Positions 1-5,163 of a stretch of 5,163 bases of DNA are shown one piece after another. The stretch comes from Paracoccaceae bacterium (GTDB lineage Bacteria; Pseudomonadota; Alphaproteobacteria; Rhodobacterales; Rhodobacteraceae). The notes beneath the pieces were generated by a model that did no database searches, was not told where the DNA came from, and saw nothing but the letters and a program-made list of their open reading frames with translations. The position numbers and the translations under genes were made by a program. The stretch spans positions 1 to 5,163 of the forward strand of contig JAMWZF010000232.1 of the NCBI GenBank assembly GCA_024304875.1, given 5' to 3'. The stretch's first letter is position 1. Each line of letters opens with the position of its first letter.

Positions 1-933
1 GTCGCGCTGGCAGATGTGGCCGGCATGGACACTGCCCCCGGTGCCTATCACCTCGGTTTCCTGCTTGGCCCGCGCGTCAACGCCGGCGGGCGGATCGGGG
101 CGGCGGACCTCGGCGCGCGGCTGCTGGCGACGGACGACCCGCACGAAGCCGCGGCGCTGGCCGAGCGGCTGGAGACGCTGAACGCCGAGCGGCGCGAGGT
201 CGAGGCGCGGGTGCGGGACGCCGCCCTCGCCCAGGCCGAGGCGCGGGGGCTGGAGGCGCCGCTGGTCTGGGCCGCCGAGGACGGGTGGCACCCCGGCGTC
301 GTCGGCATCGTCGCCTCGCGCCTCAAGGAGGCGACCAACCGGCCCTCCATCGTGATCGGCTTCGACGGCGACATCGGCAAGGGCTCGGGCCGGTCCGTCA
401 CCGGCGTGGACCTCGGCGCCGCGATCCAGCGGCTGGCGGCCGAGGGCCTGATCGAAAAGGGTGGCGGACACCGCATGGCCGCCGGGCTGACGGTCACCCG
501 CGCCCAGCTGGAGCCGGCGATGGAGCGCCTGTCGGAGCTGCTCGCGCGGCAGGGCGCGGGCGACGTCGGCCCGCGTGACCTGATCCTCGGCGGCATGCTG
601 ATGCCCGGCGCGGCCGAGGTGGACCTGATCGACCGGATCGAGGCCTGCGGCCCCTTCGGCGCGAGCGCCCCCGCACCGCGCTTTGCCTTCGCGGACATGG
701 CCCTGTCCTTCGCCAAGGTGGTCGGCGAGGGGCACCTCAAGCTGACCTTCGGCGACGGCACCGGCCCCCGCCTCGACGCCATCGCCTTCCGCGCGATGGA
801 GGGGCCCCTCGCGCCGCTTCTGACCCATGGAGGCGCGCGGTTCCACCTCGCCGGACGACTGGACATCAACACCTGGCAGGGACGGCGGAGGCCGCAACTG
901 ATGCTCGAGGATGCAGCCCCGGCGGGTCGATGA
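1..933 (+). CDS. recJ: Single-stranded-DNA-specific exonuclease RecJ, C-terminal part (5' end outside window)
   Basis: RecJ degrades single-stranded DNA 5' to 3' in the cytoplasm, serving RecF-pathway recombination, mismatch repair and base-excision repair. The frame is open from base 1 and ends at TGA 931-933, giving 310 visible residues. RecJ proteins are usually about 570-580 residues, so roughly the N-terminal half, with most of the DHH catalytic motifs, is missing. Visible in order (visible-residue numbering): the RecJ motif GPRVNAGGR at 23-31; a helix rich in Ala/Glu/Arg; the DHHA1-domain segment WHPGVVGIVASRL at 96-108; GSGRS at 128-132; the substrate-binding GGGH at 154-157 followed by RMAAG; then a C-terminal OB-fold region from about residue 190 containing GPFGASAPAPRF. 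An internal GTG at base 16 is not the start, since conserved RecJ sequence continues through it to the edge. Identification is firm. Confidence 0.95.
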   Translation, partial: VALADVAGMDTAPGAYHLGFLLGPRVNAGGRIGAADLGARLLATDDPHEAAALAERLETLNAERREVEARVRDAALAQAEARGLEAPLVWAAEDGWHPGVVGIVASRLKEATNRPSIVIGFDGDIGKGSGRSVTGVDLGAAIQRLAAEGLIEKGGGHRMAAGLTVTRAQLEPAMERLSELLARQGAGDVGPRDLILGGMLMPGAAEVDLIDRIEACGPFGASAPAPRFAFADMALSFAKVVGEGHLKLTFGDGTGPRLDAIAFRAMEGPLAPLLTHGGARFHLAGRLDINTWQGRRRPQLMLEDAAPAGR

Positions 934-934
934 C

Positions 935-957
935 CGGAAGCAGAATTTCTCTGCCCG
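935..957 (+). other. Imperfect hairpin just after recJ
   Basis: Two bases after the recJ stop codon, CGG (935-937) pairs with CCG (955-957) and GCAGA (940-944) pairs with TCTGC (950-954). An AA bulge separates the two stems, and the loop is five bases. Its position suggests a transcript end for recJ, but no T-run follows, so a classical intrinsic terminator is not supported. It could equally be an mRNA 3'-end stabilising structure or chance. Confidence 0.3.
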
Positions 958-974
958 AAGGTCCAAGAATCTGC

Positions 975-1002
975 TTGCCCTCCTCCGGCCCATCCCCTAG
1001 AT
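975..1002 (+). promoter_or_regulatory. Probable sigma-70-type promoter of the tRNA-Glu gene
   Basis: A -35-like TTGCCC (975-980, within CTTGCCC) and a -10-like CTAGAT (997-1002) are separated by 16 bases. This matches the alphaproteobacterial housekeeping style CTTGAC...CTATAT reasonably well. Transcription would begin about 1009-1010, some 13 bases ahead of the mature tRNA. The following GACGCG is GC-rich, the kind of discriminator found at stringently controlled stable-RNA promoters; that regulation is inference. Confidence 0.55.
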
Positions 1003-1022
1003 GACGCGTCACACCGGCGCAC

Positions 1023-1097
1023 GGCCCGTTCGTCTATCGGTTAGGACGCCAGGTTTTCAACCTGGAAAGAGGGGTTCGATTCCCCTACGGGCTGCCA
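1023..1097 (+). tRNA. tRNA-Glu (anticodon UUC)
   Basis: The full cloverleaf can be drawn. The acceptor stem pairs 1023-1029 with 1087-1093 (seven pairs, the first a G-U). The D stem pairs 1032-1035 with 1044-1047. The anticodon stem pairs CCAGG 1049-1053 with CCTGG 1061-1065 around the loop TTTTCAA, whose central TTC (1056-1058) is the anticodon reading GAA/GAG glutamate codons. The T stem pairs AGGGG 1070-1074 with CCCCT 1082-1086 around TTCGATT. The discriminator is G1094, and CCA (1095-1097) is encoded in the DNA. Length is 75 bases, normal for a class I tRNA. It lies alone between recJ and the tad-like pair. Confidence 0.97.
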
Positions 1098-1133
1098 AAC
1101 CGCCGGCTTTCAACGAAATTCGAAGATCTTTGT

Positions 1134-1148
1134 GCGTCGGCCCGACGC
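1134..1148 (+). other. Tight 6-bp hairpin downstream of tRNA-Glu
   Basis: GCGTCG (1134-1139) and CGACGC (1143-1148) are perfect complements around a three-base GCC loop, 36 bases past the tRNA 3' end. It is strong enough to fold in RNA and placed where the tRNA transcript should end. It lacks a following T-run, so termination there is only a possibility. Because it is nearly palindromic, it could also be a protein-binding site. Confidence 0.3.
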
Positions 1149-1490
1149 CGCTCGACCTGTCGGACGACTTGGACCGCGTGGTCGCAGGCAGGTGTCGGAC
1201 GCCGCTGCGAGGGGCCGTCGATCCTGACTGGGAGAGACGACAGGTTGCCGGTTCCGCCTCCCACTGGTCGAGCACGATCGAGCGCCGGATCACGCGGACA
1301 GACCCGGGCCCGAACACCCTGGAACGAGCAAGGACTCCCTCCCGTTTCGATAGCAGGATGGAATCGGCAGGGAGGACAGAGACGGCCGCTGGCTGCGCAC
1401 TCGAGTACTGGACCGTTTCGTCCGAACACGAGACAGCCAAATGTCGTTGCAGGTTTACGTCAGACGGACAAAAGCAGTGAAAACGCTGAC

Positions 1491-1518
1491 CAATTCGGCT
1501 GGAACGCCGCAATTCGGC
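1491..1518. repeat. Tandem 9-base direct repeat upstream of tadE-like gene
   Basis: CAATTCGGC occurs at 1491-1499 and again at 1510-1518, a period of 19 bases or nearly two helical turns, about 105-130 bases before the tadE-like start. The spacing would place both copies on roughly the same DNA face, as for a tandem activator site. No known regulator consensus is recognised. A single pair of 9-mers may also be chance. Confidence 0.3.
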
Positions 1519-1608
1519 ACGCTTGCCGCCCAACTTTCGACAAGAACCCGGCGTGTTTCTGTTACGTCGGCGGAAACAAACGCTTCCGTCGCGTGACCGC
1601 AACTTGCC

Positions 1609-1613
1609 AAGGG
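1609..1613 (+). promoter_or_regulatory. Ribosome binding site of the tadE-like gene
   Basis: AAGGG lies seven bases ahead of the ATG at 1621. It supports that start and argues against the much longer open frames that cross this point. Confidence 0.6.
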
Positions 1614-1620
1614 CGCTCGA

Positions 1621-2025
1621 ATGATACCTCAGATCTCGAACCTCTGCGCGCGTCTTCGCAAAGACGAGGCCGGCGTCGTGACGGTCGAAGCGGTTCTGTG
1701 GTTGCCGATGTTCATCTTCTTCTTCTGCGCCGTCGTCGATCTTTCGTTCGTGTTCCACAAGCAGGCGGAAGCCTACCGGGTGGTCCAGGATGCGAACCGC
1801 GCCTTCTCGGTCGGACGTCTTGGCGGCACCGAGGAGACAGAGACCTGGATCTCCGAACGCATGGGCCATGTGAGCTCCCGCGCGCAGGTCTTCACGTCGG
1901 TCACCGACGGCGTGATCCTCACGCAGGTCGCTCTGCCGATCGAGGACCTCGACGCCACCGGCATGTTCGGTTTTCTCCGCGAATACGATGTCGTCGTCAA
2001 ATCCGAGCATTTTCTCGAATACTGA
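1621..2025 (+). CDS. TadE-like pilus-assembly pseudopilin
   Basis: The product has 134 residues. A short basic N-terminus is followed by DEAGVVTVEAVLWLPMF (residues 15-31), the hallmark TadE/TadG start: a Gly-x-x-(T/S)-V-E motif with the conserved Glu at 23, leading into a hydrophobic segment (about 19-44) rich in Phe. This resembles a type IV pilin-like helix that anchors the protein in the inner membrane with its C-terminus outside. The rest (about 45-134) is a small soluble domain without cysteines. In Flp/Tad pilus systems TadE is a minor pseudopilin needed for assembly of Flp fibres; that role is family knowledge. No Flp pilin, prepilin peptidase (TadV) or secretion ATPase (TadA) gene is in the window, so the partner machinery must be elsewhere. 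The tadG-like gene follows after 17 bases, presumably co-transcribed. The ATG is supported by AAGGG at 1609-1613. Confidence 0.85.
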   Translation: MIPQISNLCARLRKDEAGVVTVEAVLWLPMFIFFFCAVVDLSFVFHKQAEAYRVVQDANRAFSVGRLGGTEETETWISERMGHVSSRAQVFTSVTDGVILTQVALPIEDLDATGMFGFLREYDVVVKSEHFLEY

Positions 2026-2042
2026 TATTGGCAGAAACAAAA

Positions 2043-3356
2043 ATGAAGATCGAAATACTCTCCGGCATTCTCTGGCGCCTCCTCCGCGACGAGGAGGGCT
2101 CCTTCACCACTTTCGGGCTCTATATCACGGCCGGCATGGCCATCGTGGGCGGCATTGCCGTGGACTACCAGAACGCCCTGACCGCACGAACCCAGTTGCA
2201 GGTGACGGCCGATACCGTCGCCCATGCGGCGCTCTACAACCGCGAGGTCATGGGGCCCGACGAGGCGCGCACCGCGGCGCTCGCCCTCGTCGCCTCGACC
2301 CAACCCGAGGACTCCTATGGCACGGTCCTGACGTCCGAGGACATCCTGTTCGGCACCTGGAGCTACAAGGACATGGCCTTCACGGTCGACGACACCTCCA
2401 GCCAGGCCGTCATGGTGTCCACCGCGCGCCTGGCGGACCGGGGCAACGCCGTCTCGACCTTCCTGATGAAGTTCATCGGCCTGGGCTCGCTCGACGTCGT
2501 GACGAACGCGGTCTACGTCACCTACAAACCGGCCTGCCTGCGCGAGGGTTTCGTCGCTGAGGACATCGTGGACATCCAGTCGAACAATGCCTTCTACAAC
2601 GGGTTCTGCATCCACTCGAACACCCACGTCTCGGTCAACTCGAACAACTTCTTCGAACCTGGTTCGGTGGTGTCGATGCCGGACACGACCTTGCTCGACC
2701 TTCCCAAGTCCGGGTTCGAGACCAACGATGGTCTGCGGGACGCGTTGCGCAACGGCTACTACCGCATCCGCATCCTCAACCGGATCGAGGAAGAGATCAA
2801 AGGCATCATGACCTACGGAAGCGCGACGATGCCGACCTATATCACGACGCCGACGATCAACTATGTCAGCGGACGCAACATCGACATCTCTCAGCTTCAG
2901 CAGAACGCCTATAACATCGTGTCCTGCAGCGGCAACGGCGTGACGTTCCGCCCGGACGTTCCGATGCGCAACATGGTGGTCAAGACGGCCTGCGAAATCA
3001 CCTTCGGCAACGGGACGGTGCTCGAGGACGCCATTGTCATCGGCACGTCGCCCAACATGGGGTCCTCGATCAAGGGCAGCCACGTCCAGGTCGGCCGGAA
3101 CGACAGCTGCGCCACGGGCGGCGGCGCCATCCTCCTGTCGATGGGGGGCATGAGCTTTGCCTCGGACCTCAAGGCCTATGGCGGCCAGCTGATCGCTGTC
3201 GGGGACATCGAGTTCGCAGCCAACGCCGACGGCATCGAAGGCGCCTCGTTCATCTCGGGCCGGACGATCTCGGGGACCTCCAACATGACGATGGGCTTCT
3301 GCGACGGCGGGATGGAGCATACTCTTCAGGCGCCCTACTTCCGGCTGGCCCACTGA
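2043..3356 (+). CDS. TadG-like membrane-anchored protein with predicted beta-solenoid exported domain
   Basis: The product has 437 residues. Residues 1-20 are a short cytoplasmic lead ending in DEEGS, and about 22-40 form one membrane segment. Then come D41 and the LQ...AD pattern (52-57) typical of the Flp-pilus TadE/G-like N-terminal domain, where pilin-like proteins start their long helix. The exported part is unusual. No von Willebrand A domain (DxSxS) is seen. From about 177 onward it is rich in Asn, Gly, Ser and alternating hydrophobics, with SNN at 180-182 and 200-202, resembling turns of a parallel beta-helix. This recurs over about 275-420, interrupted near 220-260 by a charged helical stretch. 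Six cysteines (165, 189, 295, 317, 356, 420) all lie outside the membrane. The frame is open far upstream, but ATG 2043 is preferred: it places the membrane segment correctly and follows the tadE stop by 17 bases. Its own ribosome binding site is poor, so coupling to tadE translation is likely. Exact function is unknown. Confidence 0.8.
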   Translation: MKIEILSGILWRLLRDEEGSFTTFGLYITAGMAIVGGIAVDYQNALTARTQLQVTADTVAHAALYNREVMGPDEARTAALALVASTQPEDSYGTVLTSEDILFGTWSYKDMAFTVDDTSSQAVMVSTARLADRGNAVSTFLMKFIGLGSLDVVTNAVYVTYKPACLREGFVAEDIVDIQSNNAFYNGFCIHSNTHVSVNSNNFFEPGSVVSMPDTTLLDLPKSGFETNDGLRDALRNGYYRIRILNRIEEEIKGIMTYGSATMPTYITTPTINYVSGRNIDISQLQQNAYNIVSCSGNGVTFRPDVPMRNMVVKTACEITFGNGTVLEDAIVIGTSPNMGSSIKGSHVQVGRNDSCATGGGAILLSMGGMSFASDLKAYGGQLIAVGDIEFAANADGIEGASFISGRTISGTSNMTMGFCDGGMEHTLQAPYFRLAH

Positions 3357-3455
3357 CGCGCGGCCGATCGGGGCATCCCGCTCCGAAGATTGGCGAATCG
3401 ATACGGCATGTAGCTGCCCTGCCCGCCGAGATGGCGGCATCGACCGGCTGACGCC

Positions 3456-4220
3456 TCAGTCCCCATCGACCACGACGAGCCTGTCCTGCGACCACCCCAC
3501 GCGCAGCGGCGTGTCGTAGAGTGCGCTCAGGGCGACCGAGGTCATCGTCTCGCGTCCGGGGCCGGCGCCATGCAACCGGCCGTCCTTGAGCGCCACGCAC
3601 CAGTCGGCATGCCGGGCGGCAATGCCGAGATCGTGCAGCACGATCAGGACGCTCCGGCGACCCGCCCGATCGTCGGCGATGTCGCGCAGGCGATCCATGA
3701 TGTCCCGCGTGTATTTCGGATCGAGCGCGGCCAGCGGCTCGTCCAGCAGCATCCAGGGCGTCTCCTGCGCATAGGCCATGGCGAGGAAGGCCCGCTGCTT
3801 CTGGCCCCCGGACAGGGCCTCGACCTCGCGCCCGGCCAGCGGCTCCAAGTCGAAACGTTCGATGGCCGCGTCGGTGGCGCGATGGTCGGCGGCGGTCGGG
3901 CGGCCGCGGTGATGCGGCCAGCGGCCGAAGGCGACAAGGTCGCGCACGCTCAGCCGCGGCACCGTTCCCGCGCTCTGCGTCAGGAGCGAGAGCAGCCTGG
4001 CGCGGTCCCTTTCCCGCGCGCGCGTCACGTCCAGCCCCGAGACGCGAACCTGCCCCGCGGCCGGACGGATCAGTCCGGCGATCACGTGCAGCAGCGTCGA
4101 CTTGCCCGCCCCGTTCGGCCCAATGATCGCCGTGATGCCCCCTTCGGGCACCCGGCAGGTCACGTCCCGCAAGGCCGGCGTTTCGCCCCGGGCGACGGTG
4201 AGGCCCTCGATCTCGATCAT
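3456..4220 (-). CDS. Iron-siderophore ABC transporter ATP-binding protein (CeuD/VctC/YclP type)
   Basis: The product has 254 residues and is the cytoplasmic ATPase that powers ferric-siderophore import through the inner membrane. All nucleotide-binding motifs are intact: Walker A GPNGAGKST (34-42), Q-loop Gln82, signature LSGGQ (136-140), Walker B WMLLDEP (156-162) with catalytic Glu161, D-loop ALD (165-167) and switch His196. The stretches SVRDLVAFGRWPHHRGR (91-107) and SGGQKQRAFLAMAYAQ (137-152) fit the branch containing CeuD, VctC and YclP better than the haem or vitamin B12 branches. Members of that branch carry catecholate-type or related siderophores; the actual substrate here is unknown. 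The start overlaps the permease stop as ATGA (4217-4220), and GGAG lies nine bases upstream (4230-4233, minus strand). The tad-like gene converges 99 bases away. No Fur site can be expected here, because the operon promoter would be upstream, beyond the right edge. Confidence 0.92.
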   Translation of the reverse strand: MIEIEGLTVARGETPALRDVTCRVPEGGITAIIGPNGAGKSTLLHVIAGLIRPAAGQVRVSGLDVTRARERDRARLLSLLTQSAGTVPRLSVRDLVAFGRWPHHRGRPTAADHRATDAAIERFDLEPLAGREVEALSGGQKQRAFLAMAYAQETPWMLLDEPLAALDPKYTRDIMDRLRDIADDRAGRRSVLIVLHDLGIAARHADWCVALKDGRLHGAGPGRETMTSVALSALYDTPLRVGWSQDRLVVVDGD

Positions 4221-5161
4221 GTCGCAGGTCTCCAGAATATCAGGGCCAGGAAGAGAAGACCCCCCGCGAACTCGACGACGATGCCGAGGGCCGATTGCAG
4301 ACCCAGCACGCGCTCGAAGACGGCCTGCCCGGCCACGAGGATGGCCGCGCCGATCAGCGCCGCCCCCGGGATCAGCACCCGGTGACGATGGTCGCGCAGG
4401 GCCGCATGGGCCAGGCTTGCCGCCAGCAGGCCGAGGAAGGTCACAGGCCCGACCAGCGCGGTCGAGACCGACACCAGGACCGCCACCACCGCCAGCGCGC
4501 CCAGCACCACCCGGTCGTGCGCCAGCCCGAGGGTGCGCGCCTTCTCGCGCCCGAGGGCCGCCACGTCGAGCGCCGGGGCCATCCGCCAGGCGATGCCGAG
4601 CGCCGCCGCCAGAGCCGCGGCGGCCAGTCCGAGCTGGCTGTCGTCCACCGCGTTGAAGCTGGCGATGCTGGCCTGCTGGACCACGGCGAACTCGGACGGC
4701 TCGAGCAGCCGCTGGGCAAAGCCGGCCAGCCCGCGCAAGAGGACACCGAGGATCACCCCGGTCAGGATCATGCGGATCACGTCGCCCGCCCCCTTTCGGA
4801 ACAGCACACCGAAGAGGGCAAGGGCCGCCAGCGTCATCAGCGCGGTCTCGGACAGGAACTTGGCCATGCCGGGCAGCGCGGCGTAGCCGACCCCGCCGAG
4901 GGTCATCACCAGCACGGTCTGCAGGAAGACGAACAGCGCATCGAAGCCCACGATGCCCGGCGTCAGCAGCCGGTTGGCGGCGACCGTCTGGAAGAGGACC
5001 GTCGCCGCGCCGGTCGCCGCACCGACGATGGCGAGCGCCGCCAGCTTCTCGGCCCGGAGCGAGAGGATGAAGCCGAGAGGCGCGCGCAGGCCCCAGAGCA
5101 GGAACACCGCCGACGCCAAGGCCAGGAGCCCGCCCAGCATCAGGACCCTTCGATCAGCCAT
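4217..5161 (-). CDS. FecCD-family iron-siderophore ABC transporter permease (CeuC/VctG/YclO type)
   Basis: The product has 314 residues, almost entirely hydrophobic, with about nine or ten membrane segments (roughly 7-25, 40-60, 70-90, 103-122, 128-148, 175-193, 218-252, 263-281, 290-308). This is an inner-membrane half-channel for ferric siderophores. The segment FQTVAANRLLTPGIVGFDAL (57-76) is characteristic of the CeuC/YclO/VctG branch. The cytoplasmic loop GREKARTLGL (204-213) is the family's ATPase-coupling region, and GPVTFLGLLAASLAH (238-252) replaces the more common GP(I/V)xFVGLxxPH motif, as is usual in this branch. Length is close to the usual 310-330 and no truncation is seen. The start at 5161 is two bases from the window edge, so its ribosome binding site cannot be inspected. 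The first bases read ATGGCTGA, which would let an upstream gene end in an overlapping TGA. The missing partner permease (CeuB/VctD-like) and binding protein are expected beyond the right edge. Confidence 0.92.
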   Translation of the reverse strand: MADRRVLMLGGLLALASAVFLLWGLRAPLGFILSLRAEKLAALAIVGAATGAATVLFQTVAANRLLTPGIVGFDALFVFLQTVLVMTLGGVGYAALPGMAKFLSETALMTLAALALFGVLFRKGAGDVIRMILTGVILGVLLRGLAGFAQRLLEPSEFAVVQQASIASFNAVDDSQLGLAAAALAAALGIAWRMAPALDVAALGREKARTLGLAHDRVVLGALAVVAVLVSVSTALVGPVTFLGLLAASLAHAALRDHRHRVLIPGAALIGAAILVAGQAVFERVLGLQSALGIVVEFAGGLLFLALIFWRPAT

Positions 5162-5163
5162 GC

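Larger units (their letters stand above)
1098..1620. other. Intergenic region of about 520 bases without a convincing gene
   Basis: Open frames cross this stretch on both strands, but none begins with a good ribosome binding site. Their translations are Arg/Pro/Ser-rich without recognisable motifs, and several run straight through the tRNA or into tadE out of frame, so I call no gene. What it does hold is a tight hairpin near its left end (1134-1148), a 9-base direct repeat (1491-1499 and 1510-1518), a repeated TTACGTC (1455-1461 and 1562-1568), and the tadE ribosome binding site at its right end. The composition is less GC-biased toward the right end. It probably contains the promoter of the tad pair, but I cannot fix a -35/-10 pair with confidence. 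Confidence 0.6.

Noticed and set aside
48..1022. Minus-strand open frame antisense to recJ
   Set aside because: Ser/Arg/Pro/Ala-rich translation typical of the antisense of high-GC coding sequence; recJ motifs are clear on the plus strand.
1337..1374. CTCCCT ... AGGGAG inverted pair in the intergenic region
   Set aside because: The arms are six bases with a loop of roughly 25-30 bases, which is expected by chance in this composition.
1001..1480. Plus-strand open frame beginning in the tRNA promoter and reading through the tRNA
   Set aside because: Its N-terminal part is a translation of the tRNA gene, and no ribosome binding site or motif is visible.
1057..2040. Open frame of 327 codons on the minus strand across the tRNA, the intergenic region and tadE
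   Set aside because: It crosses a tRNA and a recognisable TadE-like gene. The part over the intergenic region has no family resemblance and no good ribosome binding site.
1245..2042. Upstream extension of the tadG-like frame
   Set aside because: It runs through the intergenic region and over tadE out of frame. The membrane anchor expected near the N-terminus sits just after ATG 2043.
3423..3437. Hairpin CCGCC-GAGAT-GGCGG between the convergent genes as a bidirectional terminator
   Set aside because: Only five pairs, with no T-run on either side. The position is suitable but the signal is too weak to call.
1773..3440. Open frame of 555 codons on the minus strand, antisense to the tadG-like gene
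   Set aside because: It mirrors the coding frame of a convincing gene in high-GC DNA. Its product is Arg/Val/Asp/His-rich without motifs, and the opposite strand has clear family features.
3570..4385. Plus-strand open frame antisense to the ABC ATPase
   Set aside because: It is a shadow of the ATPase gene, which has every nucleotide-binding motif on the minus strand.

Overview
The window reads as a high-GC alphaproteobacterial chromosome segment, most likely Rhodobacterales or a close relative. This rests on strong G/C bias at third codon positions, a tRNA-Glu typical in sequence for that group, and an unlinked TadE/TadG-type gene pair of a kind common in roseobacter-like genomes. The assignment is inference from gene style; no species can be named.

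Layout, left to right. Positions 1-933 (+) hold the C-terminal half of the single-strand exonuclease gene recJ, cut by the left edge. After a short hairpin-containing spacer come a recognisable promoter and a tRNA-Glu(UUC) gene (1023-1097, CCA encoded). Positions 1098-1620 form a gene-free stretch of about 520 bases with one tight hairpin and a few short repeated words. Positions 1621-3356 (+) carry a two-gene unit: a 134-residue TadE-like pseudopilin, then a 437-residue TadG-like protein. The second has the usual N-terminal membrane anchor, but its long exported part looks like an Asn/Gly-rich beta-solenoid with six cysteines.

On the opposite strand, converging on the tad pair, lie the last two genes of an iron-siderophore ABC importer: an ATPase of the CeuD/VctC/YclP type (3456-4220) and a FecCD-family permease of the CeuC/VctG/YclO type (4217-5161). 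They overlap by four bases (ATGA), so they are almost certainly one operon reading right to left. The partner permease and the periplasmic binding protein expected for this importer would lie to the right, outside the window.

The three parts look functionally independent: DNA repair plus a tRNA (housekeeping), a small surface or pilus-related module, and iron uptake. No complete new system is visible. The least ordinary element is the TadG-like protein and its long, gene-free upstream region directly behind a tRNA gene.
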